A stretch of 64,000 bases of DNA, from positions 29,073-93,072 of the forward strand of contig NZ_JBHUJB010000076.1 of assembly GCF_042683245.1 (NCBI RefSeq), written 5' to 3'. The first letter of the stretch is position 1; each line of letters opens with the position of its first letter. The notes beneath the pieces were generated by a model. It ran no database searches, was not told where the DNA came from, and saw nothing but the letters and a program-made list of their open reading frames with translations. This document shows positions 8,797 to 18,029 of the stretch, piece by piece. The DNA is from Rubritalea tangerina. Lineage in GTDB: Bacteria; Verrucomicrobiota; Verrucomicrobiia; Verrucomicrobiales; Akkermansiaceae. The position numbers and the translations under genes are program-made.

Positions 8797-9642
8797 ATGG
8801 ATACCTCCCAAAAAGCTGTACCGCCAATTGCCGTCATTCGCGATGAGGAACTCCTCAAAGACGCGGAATCCATAGTCTACAAACGCACCGACCAAGGAGA
8901 ACTCACCCTCCATTGCTTTTACCCAGAGAACCACAGCGAAAACGATCACCGTAGCGCCATCATCCTATTCCACGGTGGACTCTGGGACCAATCCATGGCC
9001 ACCCAATTCGTCCCCCAAGCTCTCAACTTTGTTGCCCTCGGTGCTGTTGGCATCGTCGCGGAATACCGCACCTCCGCCCAACACGGCTGCGACCCAACTG
9101 ACGCCATCGCCGACGCCCAAACCGCTATCCTGTGGCTGCGCAAAAATAACCGCTACCTCGGTGTCGACCCCGAAAAAATCATCGCCGGAGGCTCAGGATC
9201 CGGTGCACATCTCGCACTCTGCGCCGCCATGCACAAAAAAGTCGAAAACGACGGCTTCTTCTCAGGTGCCCCCAATGCCCTCATCCTATGGAGCGCAATC
9301 GTCGATACCACAAAACGGGGAGTCGGACATGACCACTTCACAAATAAACGCGACGCCCGACGCTCCAGCCCCACCAAAAATATCCGTAGAAAACTCCCAC
9401 CTATGATATTCTTCCACGGCAACGAAGACCCCACCGTCCCCGTCGCCAGTGTCGAAAAATTCTGCCAACGCCTCACCAGTAAAAGAAATGTCGCGCGATT
9501 CGTCCCCTTCACACGCGCCACGCACTCCTTCTTTAACTTCAATGTGAACCAAAACTACTTCGTGCAAACACTCGAGTCAGCTGAAGGCTTCCTAACAGAT
9601 CAAGGTTTCCTCAATCCCTCAGATTCTTCACACCTCTCCTGA
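8797..9642 (+). CDS. Alpha/beta hydrolase (esterase/lipase type)
   Basis: 281 residues from ATG 8797; an in-frame GTG at 8734 would add 21 poorly conserved residues and abut the divergent gene. The fold is visible from the oxyanion-hole region FHGGLW, the nucleophile elbow GGSGSGAH with Ser at its centre, a late acid in HGNEDPTVPV and the catalytic His in THSF. There is no signal peptide, so it is probably cytoplasmic. It resembles carboxylesterases and acetyl-xylan-esterase-like hydrolases common next to sulfatases in PVC genomes, so it may remove acyl groups from imported sugars, but the substrate is unknown. Confidence 0.8.
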   Translation: MDTSQKAVPPIAVIRDEELLKDAESIVYKRTDQGELTLHCFYPENHSENDHRSAIILFHGGLWDQSMATQFVPQALNFVALGAVGIVAEYRTSAQHGCDPTDAIADAQTAILWLRKNNRYLGVDPEKIIAGGSGSGAHLALCAAMHKKVENDGFFSGAPNALILWSAIVDTTKRGVGHDHFTNKRDARRSSPTKNIRRKLPPMIFFHGNEDPTVPVASVEKFCQRLTSKRNVARFVPFTRATHSFFNFNVNQNYFVQTLESAEGFLTDQGFLNPSDSSHLS

Positions 9643-9724
9643 CCATCACACTCCTCAGCTATTTATTTTAGCTTTCTGAAAAAGATTCTTCAAAAAGTGC
9701 GTTCTATCAACAATACTGCTAGCG

Positions 9725-9793
9725 CTCACACCTTGACAGATCAGAATTGGTGTGAGACTTGATGGTCAGCTTTTTACCCACATAAAGCTGGCC
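9725..9793 (+). promoter_or_regulatory. Two inverted repeats upstream of the amidase gene
   Basis: An exact 8-bp inverted repeat (CTCACACC at 9725-9732, GGTGTGAG at 9749-9756) encloses a perfect TTGACA (9733-9738), which may be a -35 element within an operator; no good -10 was found at normal spacing. A second pair of 10-base arms (9764-9773 and 9784-9793, one G-U wobble) would form a hairpin 30 bases before the ATG at 9823. Confidence 0.4.
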
Positions 9794-9822
9794 GCGCCAA
9801 CCCGTCACGTCCCGATCCACCC

Positions 9823-10437
9823 ATGCCCCTATTTCGAATCATAGCCTTTTTCCTGATCAGCAGCATCAGCGCTGTGGTGGCTGGCCCCTTCAGCACCGTC
9901 GTCATCGATGCGGGCCACGGAGGGAAAGATATTGGTGGCAACTACGGAAAAGTCTACGAAAAGCACCTCGCACTCGATACAGCGAAGCGCGTCGACTACA
10001 TGCTCAAGCGCAAAGGCTACCGCACTCGCATGACCCGTACCAGTGATGTCTTTCTCTCACTTCAAAAGCGTGCTTCCATCGGCAACCGCTACGGTAACTC
10101 CATCTTTGTCTCCATCCATTATAACTATACCTACCGCCGCGGCGCAAAAGGGATTGAGACCTTCTATTATTCTTCACGCTCAAAACCACTCGCTCAATAT
10201 GTCCAAAGTGCCGTCTTGAGACGCACACGCGCCTTCGACCGGAAAGTAAAATTCGCTCGCTACTATGTCATTCGCAACGCCCAAAACCCAGCTATCCTCT
10301 TTGAAGGTGGCTTTCTCTCAAACTCCAGTGAATGCCGCGCCGTAAAAAAAGGAAGCTACCGTCAGAAAATTGCGGAGGGTATTGTCACTGGCATCGAACA
10401 ATACCAAGCTGCACGACGTTCTGGTCGCGCACGCTAA
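9823..10437 (+). CDS. N-acetylmuramoyl-L-alanine amidase (Amidase_3)
   Basis: 204 residues with a signal peptide (about residues 1-21, ending VVAG). The Amidase_3 zinc site is complete: His in DAGHGG, Glu in VYEKHLAL, His in SIHYN, and the catalytic Glu in FEGGFLSN near the end. The enzyme cleaves the bond between N-acetylmuramic acid and L-Ala of the stem peptide in the periplasm, used in daughter-cell separation or peptidoglycan turnover. There is no SPOR, AMIN or LysM domain, so it is a minimal enzyme close to the usual catalytic-domain length. Upstream DNA has two inverted repeats. Confidence 0.92.
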   Translation: MPLFRIIAFFLISSISAVVAGPFSTVVIDAGHGGKDIGGNYGKVYEKHLALDTAKRVDYMLKRKGYRTRMTRTSDVFLSLQKRASIGNRYGNSIFVSIHYNYTYRRGAKGIETFYYSSRSKPLAQYVQSAVLRRTRAFDRKVKFARYYVIRNAQNPAILFEGGFLSNSSECRAVKKGSYRQKIAEGIVTGIEQYQAARRSGRAR

Positions 10438-10484
10438 TTTCTCTATCGAGGGAATAAATGCGGTCCCTCATCACTCTATAGTGT

Positions 10485-10613
10485 ATGTCCACCTCTCCAG
10501 CCCCTATAGGGATCACCAGATCGAAAATTATCGGTACTGTCATCGCTTCCCTCTTTTTGCTTGCTGGACTCAAAGCCGTCGGTCTTTTACCTAAATCTCT
10601 CACTCCTTGCTGA
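10485..10613 (+). CDS. Possible small membrane protein (42 aa)
   Basis: A 42-codon open frame from ATG to TGA in the otherwise empty region after the amidase. Residues 14-35 (KIIGTVIASLFLLAGLKAVGLL) hold a single hydrophobic helix preceded by Arg-Ser-Lys and followed by Pro-Lys, as in a single-pass membrane protein. Codon use (ATC, CTC, GTC) resembles the plus-strand genes. No homologue is recognised and an ORF of this size can arise by chance, so support is moderate. Confidence 0.4.
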   Translation: MSTSPAPIGITRSKIIGTVIASLFLLAGLKAVGLLPKSLTPC

Positions 10614-10883
10614 GCCCCCACTCTCGTACCTAGTGGTTCGGTCGAATCACAGAGTAGCCCACCAACAGCGCAACCATCACCCTAAGTTACGCACCCCATC
10701 CCCCAGAGCATTTGTTTCTGAACTCTCCAAACAGGACGCTGCTTCATGACCTCGGCCATCTCCGAAAAGACAGATCCCGTCATCAATTCTGCAGCAAACA
10801 GCGAAGACCTCATTCACAACGAATGAGATTTTTAGATAGATCCTCTCAGCTCTGGCGTTATGGTCGTGTATTAAATAATACCT
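10614..10883 (+). other. Non-coding stretch upstream of the NPCBM protease
   Basis: 270 bp with no convincing ORF on either strand, no strong hairpin and no repeat. It is AT-richer near 10830-10880, the likely promoter side of the next gene. Confidence 0.4.
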
Positions 10884-12794
10884 ATGATGATGCATTCCAT
10901 TTCACTTCCCCTTCTAACCACAGTCACAGCGACCGCCGCATGCCTTCTGGTGCTGAATTGTAAGAAACCCACCACTCAGACTCCCCCTCCCACTGAATCA
11001 ACCAAATCTCAGCCTGAAGCTTCCGTCGACCTCGAGTCACTCGCTCCAGCTGCGAAACAAATCGCCATCCAAGTCCCCCAAGCGCAAACCATTCTGGAAA
11101 ATTGGCGCAAAGAAAACCCCGGTACAGGGGAACGCAAACTCCATATCGTCTATTGGTCACCTGCCGATAAAGCCCCCGCAGAACGCTACCAAGAACGCCT
11201 CCAAACCATCCTCGAAGATATCCAAAAATACTACCTTAAGGAAATGGCAAGGCTCGGCTTCAAAGACCATGGCCTCAAACTCGACCACGATGACTCAGGC
11301 AAACTCGTCATCCATACAGTCACCGGAAAAGGAAATTACGACCAATACGCCGTCAATAGCGGCAGCAAAATTCGTAAAGAATGCCTCCCTACCCTCGAAG
11401 CCGCAGGAATCGATGCCTCAAAAGAAACCATCGTCATCTTTTGTAACATGTCCGTTTGGAACGAAAAACACCGTACCATCCGCCAAAATTCCCCCTATTA
11501 CGCAGGTGGCACCAGCACTGAAGGCACCGCCTGGCAAGTCGACTCCCCCATCCTAGAACTCAAATATCTCACCGAAAAAGGAAGTAACGTCCGCGATGGA
11601 CAATACGGCAATATCAGCCTCGGCAAATACAACACCATCTTTATCGGAGGCATCGCGCACGAACTCGGTCACGCCCTCGGCCTCCCACATAATAAACAAC
11701 GCAACGACGAAGCTGAAGAATTCGGCGTCGCCCTCATGGGATCAGGAAATCGTGCCTACGGTGACGAACTGCGTGGTGAAGGTAAAGGTGCCTTTATTAC
11801 CCTCGCCCATGGACTTAAACTTGCTTCCCACCCCATATTCTCGGGCCACACCGCCCGTATGCATGAGCCCCCAATGACCCAACTCGAAGACCTCGCATTC
11901 GAAAACCACGGCAAGAGCTTCACTGTCACCGGTACCGTAACTGGCAAAATTCCTCCATACGCCGTACTCGCATACATGGATCCTAAAGGCGGCAGCGACT
12001 ACAATGCCACAACCACTTCAGCGATCCCCGATGCCAATGGCCGATTCACCCTCCACTGCGACGCCCTAGCTCCAGGCAAAGCAGCCGACCTCAATCTTGT
12101 CTTCCTCCACGCTAATGGGAGAGCCAGTTCCTTCATCGGGTCTAACAGTAAATACTCCTACCCCTATTCAGTCGCAAAAGATGGCTCCGTTGACCTCTCG
12201 TCTATCCAAGCAAAGTTAGCCCTTCAACCCGTCGTCCAAGCCATCCTCCAGCGCCACAACGACCCGCTCAGCCTCTTACCACAAGACGCTAGTACCCGCA
12301 TTCAAGAGACCGCCCGTAGACTGGTCGACAGTAAAAATCAAAAACGACCACTCCCCACCCCGGCATCCCTACCCGCTGAGAAAAAGTCAGTCACCCTCAC
12401 CGACTGTAAACTCAACTCCATCCGCGTCGGATACGGCCGCCCATTCTTCGACCGAATGGACAATGACTCCATGCTCCTAGAATCTGGCGGAACAATCTAC
12501 CCCTCTGGGCTCTTTGCTCACGCCAACTCAAAGGCCATCTATGACCTCGGAGCTCAATGGAAATCACTCACTGGTACCTGCGGCATTGCAGACAGCTCCG
12601 GTGGTTCTGTCGGATTCACCATCCTCGGAGATGGCAAAGAACTTTTTAAGTCCCCTACACTCAAAGACGGCAAAAAAAGACCATTCAAAATCAACGTTTC
12701 GGATGTCAAAAAGCTCGAACTCCTTACCACCGATGGCGGCGACGGAATCCGCTCAGACTGGGCACTCTGGCTCGACCTCCAACTCCAACGTTGA
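10884..12794 (+). CDS. Secreted metzincin-like metalloprotease with NPCBM domain
   Basis: 636 residues. The start has a hydrophobic export signal with cysteines at about residues 19 and 26; it may be a lipoprotein although the lipobox is not canonical. The zinc site HELGHALGLPH spans residues 259-269, the HExxHxxGxxH of metzincins, and a following ALMGSG segment can be the Met-turn. The last 110 residues match an NPCBM/NEW2 domain (GLFAHANSKAIYDLG, late LELLTTDGGDGIRSDWALW), a carbohydrate-binding fold. So this is probably a cell-surface or secreted protease or glycan-targeted peptidase, as in mucin-degrading PVC bacteria. It converges with the truncated haemoglobin gene, only 14 bp away. Confidence 0.8.
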   Translation: MMMHSISLPLLTTVTATAACLLVLNCKKPTTQTPPPTESTKSQPEASVDLESLAPAAKQIAIQVPQAQTILENWRKENPGTGERKLHIVYWSPADKAPAERYQERLQTILEDIQKYYLKEMARLGFKDHGLKLDHDDSGKLVIHTVTGKGNYDQYAVNSGSKIRKECLPTLEAAGIDASKETIVIFCNMSVWNEKHRTIRQNSPYYAGGTSTEGTAWQVDSPILELKYLTEKGSNVRDGQYGNISLGKYNTIFIGGIAHELGHALGLPHNKQRNDEAEEFGVALMGSGNRAYGDELRGEGKGAFITLAHGLKLASHPIFSGHTARMHEPPMTQLEDLAFENHGKSFTVTGTVTGKIPPYAVLAYMDPKGGSDYNATTTSAIPDANGRFTLHCDALAPGKAADLNLVFLHANGRASSFIGSNSKYSYPYSVAKDGSVDLSSIQAKLALQPVVQAILQRHNDPLSLLPQDASTRIQETARRLVDSKNQKRPLPTPASLPAEKKSVTLTDCKLNSIRVGYGRPFFDRMDNDSMLLESGGTIYPSGLFAHANSKAIYDLGAQWKSLTGTCGIADSSGGSVGFTILGDGKELFKSPTLKDGKKRPFKINVSDVKKLELLTTDGGDGIRSDWALWLDLQLQR

Positions 12795-12808
12795 ATATTA
12801 CAATATTG

Positions 12809-13216
12809 TCACGCTCGCGGATTGAAGTGGATTCCACTTCCCTCAGGCACGTTGCGCATGAAGTCAGCCACTTGAAAAAAGAAGGCATTTAACTCGTCCG
12901 CTACCGCCTGGGGAATCTGCGCTTCTTCCATCGCTTCACGCATCAGCTGAACCCAGCGATCGCGTTCACGAGTACCTATCTTATAAGGCATGTGCCGCGC
13001 CCGCAATCGTGGATGGCCACGCTTCTCCGTGTACTTCGAGTCACCCGCCAAACGAAACATCAAGAAGTCAAACAACCTCTCTTTCGCCCCTTCCATATCG
13101 TCCTCCGGATACATCGGACCTAAAATATCATCCTCCGGAACTTTTTCATAAAATGCGCAGACCATATCCTGAATGCCTTGACGTCCTATAGCATCCATTA
13201 TTACTTTCTCATCCAT
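12809..13216 (-). CDS. Truncated haemoglobin, group II-like
   Basis: 135 residues. It fits the 2-on-2 truncated globin family: an AFYEKVPEDDILGPMYPEDD segment (CD region with aromatic), LAGDSKYTEKRGHPRLRARHMP containing the proximal His in RARH, and RWVQLM with the Trp at G8 typical of groups II and III. Such proteins bind O2 or NO and often protect against nitrosative stress or deliver oxygen. The protein is cytoplasmic and stands alone, with no partner gene on its strand. Confidence 0.88.
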   Translation of the reverse strand: MDEKVIMDAIGRQGIQDMVCAFYEKVPEDDILGPMYPEDDMEGAKERLFDFLMFRLAGDSKYTEKRGHPRLRARHMPYKIGTRERDRWVQLMREAMEEAQIPQAVADELNAFFFQVADFMRNVPEGSGIHFNPRA

Positions 13217-13268
13217 AACCTACGTGTCGTTGTGTTTAAAATTATGCTCCTCAGGTATTGAGCGAGGC

Positions 13269-13297
13269 TTGACCTTTTCTGTAAAGTCATTTGTAAC
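13269..13297 (+). promoter_or_regulatory. Candidate sigma-70 promoter of the lectin-domain kinase
   Basis: TTGACC at 13269-13274, a 17-base spacer and TGTAAC at 13292-13297, placed 35 bp before the ATG at 13332. The -35 is near-consensus, the -10 weaker. Confidence 0.4.
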
Positions 13298-13331
13298 CAG
13301 CGGCGTCCCAACCCCAACCTATTTATAGTAC

Positions 13332-15920
13332 ATGTCGACCGACAATCCACATCAAGCTCTCGAGTTCGTCCCCCCTAGCGTAGATAAGCTAGGCGAGCTC
13401 CTTCCTGCATACCATTTTGAAAAGCTCATCGCTAAAGGTGGCATGGGCGCCGTCTATAAAGCAACCCAAACTTCACTCGACCGCCCCGTCGCAGTCAAAG
13501 TGCTCCCCCCTGAGCTCGGTGAGTCTGAATCCTTCCGTGAGTCCTTCGTCAAAGAAGCCAAACTCATGGCTCGCCTCAACCACCCCAACCTCATCAGCGT
13601 CTTCGACTTCGGGGAACTCGAGGGCATGCTCTATATCGTCATGGAGTTTGTCGATGGTGCCACCCTCTATGAAAAAACATACGGAGGCCACCTCGAACAA
13701 AAAGAAGCTCTCGAGGTCATCATCGCCATCTGTAATGGCCTCGCCAATGCCCACGAAGCTGGCATCCTCCACCGCGATATCAAACCCGCCAATATCTTTA
13801 TCACCGAAGCCGGTGTCCCTAAAATTGGCGACTTCGGCCTCGCTCGCCCATCAGGCGATACCGAAACTGGCGTAATCTTCGGCACCCCAGGCTACACCGC
13901 CCCCGAAGTCCTCTCCGCACCTGAAAAAGTGGGCCCAGCCACCGATATCTTTGCCGTCGGCATCATGCTCTATGAATTCCTCGCCGGTAAAATCCCCGGT
14001 GATATCTACGAGCCAGTGACCAAGTACGCCAAATGCGACCCCGTCATCGATCGACTCATCCGCAAAGCTATCGCCTCCAACCTCGCCCAGCGATACTCCG
14101 ACGCCAGCGAGTTCTCAGACGACCTCCAAGAAATCCTGCGTAAGCTCAAAAATAGCTCAAAGACTGCCAGCTCAAAGCTCCAAACTTCCAGCCCGCAGCT
14201 TGCAGCTCCCGCCACCCCTGCTGCTAAACCAGTGGCAGCCGGCTCCGCTGCCAAATCAAAAAAATCTCCAGTGCCTCAGCCTGCCGCCGCCAGCAGCGGT
14301 GGCGGAAATGCTCGTAACATCGTTATCATCCTCGTCCTCCTCGGAGCCATCTATGGCGCACTCGAATGGAAGAAAAAACGAGAGGCCGATATCGCGAAAA
14401 TCGAAGAACAAAACAAAAACCTCGAAAAGCTCGAAGTCAATAAAGCGGAAAAAGTCCCCAACTCCGCGCAACAAAAGCCTCAGAAGCCTAAAAAGCTCAG
14501 TGTAGACGAAATCCCTACCATCAAAGAGCTCAGCACCCTCGAACAACTTGCCCAACTCCGCAGTCGCCTCGCCTCCGGAGACCGCCCAGCGAGCGAAATG
14601 CCCAAAGATACCCTCCACCTCAACGGCGGAGAACGCTTCGTCCTCTTCATCGAAACTCCGATGACTTGGCACGACGCCGAGCTTTGGGCCCAAGAACATG
14701 GTGCCCAACTTGCAACCTTCTCATCCACGACCGATGCCCAGAAAATTGCCAAGCTCATTCCTAGCGGTAGTTCAGCTTGGGTCGGCGCCGCCACTGCCGG
14801 CAACAAACAATGGGCATGGACAGATGGCACCCCATGGAGTGACACTCTCGATATCCGTAAAACCTCTAAACTCGCATTCGCCCAGATCGATAGCGACCTC
14901 TTTGCCAGTGCCAAAAAAAGCTCTGACACCTCAGGCTTCCTCATCGAGTGGAAAGCCGATGGCTCCACGCCAGATGCGCTCGCCGAACGCATGAGCCGAA
15001 CCGCCCAGACCCTGGACTCACCAAACCCGATCTACCCACCAGGCTCACTCAACTTTGGCCAGCGTATCTATTACCTCTGCCCCCAGCCACTTACATTAGA
15101 CGAAGCTAAAGAAGCTGCTGCCGCTGGCGGCGCACACCTCGCAACCCCGTCTGATGATGTAGAGCTAGCCTACCTCGCCGACCTCGTCACCAGCCACCTT
15201 CCATCTGGAAAAATGGCACGTATCGGTGGCCAACTCAATGGCTCCGAGTGGACATGGATCACCGGCGAAGAATGGAAAGACGCCTCATGGGATACCAACT
15301 ACCCGAAAGAGAACGACTCCATCGCCATCCTTGCTACCAGCCAAGGCCCATGGCGTGACGTCTCATCCCAAGAAGCACTCCCATTCACCCTCTTCGAATG
15401 GAGCGCAGATGCTCCAGCGACTAAAGCCGGCCCCACAGGACCAAAAACTGGCGCTACCACCTCTGACTTCTCCAAACTTCAGAAAAAAGCCGCCGAACTT
15501 ATCGCTAAAGCAACCGAAAAACGTGAGTCCCAACACCAAGAAAATGTCAAACGACTCAAGTGGGACCTCGAATTCCACTTCAAAGGGCTCAGCAAAAATG
15601 AACAAGTCCGCCAAGCCTACCCGATCCAAGAAATTAAAAAATTGATCGATGGCGAAGACCGAATCAAAGAAAAAGTCGCAGGCATGGGCAATAGCGCCAA
15701 AGTGCAAAAACTCACCAACGACGCCTACGATAAACAAGGACGCATCGATTCCGACTTCGAAGAACAAATCGAAAAAATTCGTATCGTCTATAACGAAAAA
15801 CTCCGCGATATCATCAAAAACCTAGAGGCTAAGAAACAGCTCACCGCTGTCAAGGCTGCCAAAATGGCACTCAAATCCTCCAGTGCTGGCACGGAAAAAT
15901 TCATCCAGCTCTTCAACTAA
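13332..15920 (+). CDS. Transmembrane Ser/Thr kinase with two C-type-lectin-like domains
   Basis: 862 residues. An N-terminal Hanks-type kinase has the glycine loop GGMGAVY (36-42), VAVK lysine (56), HRD (147-149), DFG (167-169) and APE (190-192); all catalytic residues are present. A Pro/Ala/Lys linker leads to one membrane helix at about 329-344. Outside the membrane follow two C-type-lectin-like domains: the first near residues 430-545 (WVGA...WAWTDGTPW), the second about 570-695 (ARIGGQ...WTWITGEEW). The final 140 residues are charged coiled coil. The topology suggests a receptor kinase sensing sugars, proteins or peptidoglycan. The next gene is a related kinase without lectin domains. Confidence 0.9.
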   Translation: MSTDNPHQALEFVPPSVDKLGELLPAYHFEKLIAKGGMGAVYKATQTSLDRPVAVKVLPPELGESESFRESFVKEAKLMARLNHPNLISVFDFGELEGMLYIVMEFVDGATLYEKTYGGHLEQKEALEVIIAICNGLANAHEAGILHRDIKPANIFITEAGVPKIGDFGLARPSGDTETGVIFGTPGYTAPEVLSAPEKVGPATDIFAVGIMLYEFLAGKIPGDIYEPVTKYAKCDPVIDRLIRKAIASNLAQRYSDASEFSDDLQEILRKLKNSSKTASSKLQTSSPQLAAPATPAAKPVAAGSAAKSKKSPVPQPAAASSGGGNARNIVIILVLLGAIYGALEWKKKREADIAKIEEQNKNLEKLEVNKAEKVPNSAQQKPQKPKKLSVDEIPTIKELSTLEQLAQLRSRLASGDRPASEMPKDTLHLNGGERFVLFIETPMTWHDAELWAQEHGAQLATFSSTTDAQKIAKLIPSGSSAWVGAATAGNKQWAWTDGTPWSDTLDIRKTSKLAFAQIDSDLFASAKKSSDTSGFLIEWKADGSTPDALAERMSRTAQTLDSPNPIYPPGSLNFGQRIYYLCPQPLTLDEAKEAAAAGGAHLATPSDDVELAYLADLVTSHLPSGKMARIGGQLNGSEWTWITGEEWKDASWDTNYPKENDSIAILATSQGPWRDVSSQEALPFTLFEWSADAPATKAGPTGPKTGATTSDFSKLQKKAAELIAKATEKRESQHQENVKRLKWDLEFHFKGLSKNEQVRQAYPIQEIKKLIDGEDRIKEKVAGMGNSAKVQKLTNDAYDKQGRIDSDFEEQIEKIRIVYNEKLRDIIKNLEAKKQLTAVKAAKMALKSSSAGTEKFIQLFN

Positions 15921-15933
15921 ATTTCACATTATC

Positions 15934-15963
15934 AAGGCCTTGGATCAACCAAGGCCTTTTTAT
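15934..15963 (+). terminator. Intrinsic terminator after the lectin-domain kinase
   Basis: Perfect ten-base arms at 15934-15943 and 15949-15958 with a five-base loop, followed by a short U-tract. It separates the two kinase genes into different transcripts, at least partly. Confidence 0.85.
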
Positions 15964-16088
15964 TTGCCGTCTTCAAATCTCCATTTGAAACGATTAGAAG
16001 CGAATCCTTGTTTTCATTTTCGGCAATCTAGTCTATCCTTGCCGCACACCTGACCTTAATCCCCCCATCCACTGCATGCGTACCGAGG

Positions 16089-17960
16089 ATGTCCCAAGGA
16101 TTCACACCACCTACCCCAGAAGAGCTCAACCCCTACTTTGATGGCTTCGAAGTCACTGACTTCATTGCCCAAGGTGGCATGGGAGCTGTGTTTCGTGCCA
16201 CCCAAATCTCACTCGAGAGACCAGTGGCCATCAAGATCTTACCCTACGAACTCGGGCTCGATCCCCAGTTCAGCTCGTCCTTCGAAACCGAAGCGAAGGC
16301 CATGGCAAAACTTAACCACCCGAACCTCGTTCAGGTCTTCGATTTCGGTAATATCAATGGCATGCTCTATATCGTCATGGAGCTCGTACCAGGCCGATCA
16401 CTCTTCGACTCAGCGCACGGCAAAAGTGTCGAAATGAGCGAGGCATGCCGCCTCATTGCAGCCATGTGCCGCGGCCTTGAACACGCCCACCAGTCTGGCC
16501 TTATCCACCGAGATATAAAGCCAGCCAACGTCCTCATCGACGACCAAGCGCGCCCAAAAATCGTCGACTTCGGCCTCGCCCGCCCTCTCGATAACACCCA
16601 CGAAGGTGGCACAATCTACGGTACCAAAGGCTACACCGCACCAGAGGTCCTCAATGACCCCAACAACATCGACCAACGTGCCGATATCTTCTCTGTAGGT
16701 GTGATGCTCTATGAGCTTCTCACAGGCACCATGCCACCTCACCCCTACATCCCTGCTTCCACAATCAGTGACTCTGACCCTGAGTTTGACACCATCATCC
16801 TCAAGGCTATGCACCCGCAGCGAGAGTTCCGCTACCCCAATGCTGGAGAAATGGCCGAGGAGCTAGAAACCCTCGCCCAAAAACTCGAAGATAAAGCGAA
16901 TCAAACAGGTGGCCTAGCCGGTCGCCCCGCAGCGATCGCTACTACCCAAAAAACAGCAAGCCTCCCAAGCCGCCCGATCCAAGTCAAGCAACCCAGCTCA
17001 GCCCCCATCGCGGCCATCGTCATCATCAGCCTCCTCGTCATTGGCGGACTCATCGGATTCTCCGTAATTTCCTCCAATAAAGCCGAAGAGGAAGAAGCGA
17101 ATCGACTCGCCCAAATCGAAGAACAAAAACGCATCGAGCAAGAAGAGGCCAATGCCAAACAAGCTTCTCTCAAAGCTCAACTCCTACGCGAAAGGAAAGA
17201 AAAAGAAGACCGCCTCGCCGAACTCGAACGCGAAAGACGCATCCTCGAAGAAGATCGCAGAATCGCCGAAGAAGACCGCCTCGCTGAACTCGAAGAACAA
17301 AAAATTAAAGAACAAGAGGATGCTAAAAAACTCGCCGATATGCGCGCTGCTGCCGAAGCCGAACGCGCCGCAATCGAAGCCGAAAAAGCTGCCCTCGCCT
17401 CTAAATTTGACCACCTCAAGTTCATCGCCGAAATGCGCACACTCATCGCCAAAAATACCGGTGACACTATCTCGGAATACGATGCCAGCCTCCTCAAAAA
17501 TATCGAACGCTTTATCCGTGAAGGGAAACGCGCCGTCCGAAGACTCGACCGCAGCGAACGCCGTGCCGCGGAACTCGAGGCCGAAACCTTCTATGAGGAA
17601 GTCCTCAGCGCCGGACGCCTTCCCTCCGATATCAATAAAGCTCCCGGTGCTCTCAAAAAACCACTCAGAGAATACGCACTCGAACAACGTGAAATCGATA
17701 AAGAATATGCCCCACAACTCAAACTCTGGCGCGAAACCTATGTCGGTAACTGTAAACTGAAATGCGATACCCTCGACGAAGTTGCTAACGAAGAATCCAT
17801 CCTCTATATCAATAAAGAAATCGAACTCACCGAAGACGAGTGGCAACGCATCCTCATCATCGCCAAAGGAGGCACTCCCGTTGAACCTGAAATCGAGGAA
17901 GCCCCTAAAGATAAAGAAAAAAAGAAAACAGCTCAGAATAGCCGCAGAGCCAAAACCTAA
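16089..17960 (+). CDS. Transmembrane Ser/Thr kinase with coiled-coil outer region
   Basis: 623 residues. The kinase domain is complete: GGMGAVF (29-35), VAIK lysine (49), HRD (140-142), DFG (160-162), APE (184-186). One membrane helix lies at about 306-327. The outer part starts with 90-100 residues of Glu/Arg/Ala-rich coiled coil, then a helical domain to the C terminus ending in a Lys/Arg-rich tail. No PASTA, lectin or WD repeats are seen, so the sensing mode is unknown. The kinase half strongly resembles that of the preceding gene, pointing to local duplication followed by swapping of the sensor half. Confidence 0.9.
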   Translation: MSQGFTPPTPEELNPYFDGFEVTDFIAQGGMGAVFRATQISLERPVAIKILPYELGLDPQFSSSFETEAKAMAKLNHPNLVQVFDFGNINGMLYIVMELVPGRSLFDSAHGKSVEMSEACRLIAAMCRGLEHAHQSGLIHRDIKPANVLIDDQARPKIVDFGLARPLDNTHEGGTIYGTKGYTAPEVLNDPNNIDQRADIFSVGVMLYELLTGTMPPHPYIPASTISDSDPEFDTIILKAMHPQREFRYPNAGEMAEELETLAQKLEDKANQTGGLAGRPAAIATTQKTASLPSRPIQVKQPSSAPIAAIVIISLLVIGGLIGFSVISSNKAEEEEANRLAQIEEQKRIEQEEANAKQASLKAQLLRERKEKEDRLAELERERRILEEDRRIAEEDRLAELEEQKIKEQEDAKKLADMRAAAEAERAAIEAEKAALASKFDHLKFIAEMRTLIAKNTGDTISEYDASLLKNIERFIREGKRAVRRLDRSERRAAELEAETFYEEVLSAGRLPSDINKAPGALKKPLREYALEQREIDKEYAPQLKLWRETYVGNCKLKCDTLDEVANEESILYINKEIELTEDEWQRILIIAKGGTPVEPEIEEAPKDKEKKKTAQNSRRAKT

Positions 17961-18012
17961 CATTTTTTCTCCCCCTCCTCTTTTTATTCAAGACACCTCC
18001 CCCCCGCTGCGC

Positions 18013-18018
18013 TACACT
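18013..18018 (+). promoter_or_regulatory. Candidate -10 box close to the start codon (YiiX-like gene)
   Basis: TACACT ends 11 bases before the ATG at 18030, so the transcript would start within about 5 bases of the start codon and be almost leaderless. The -35 side is C-rich and unclear. Confidence 0.35.
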
Positions 18019-18029
18019 CATAGCTACCT

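Noticed and set aside
17184..17963. Long minus-strand open frame of 259 codons opposite the second kinase
   Set aside because: It is the antisense of a Glu/Lys/Arg-rich coiled coil, giving a Phe/Gly/Asp-rich product without domain features; the plus-strand kinase is clearly the gene.
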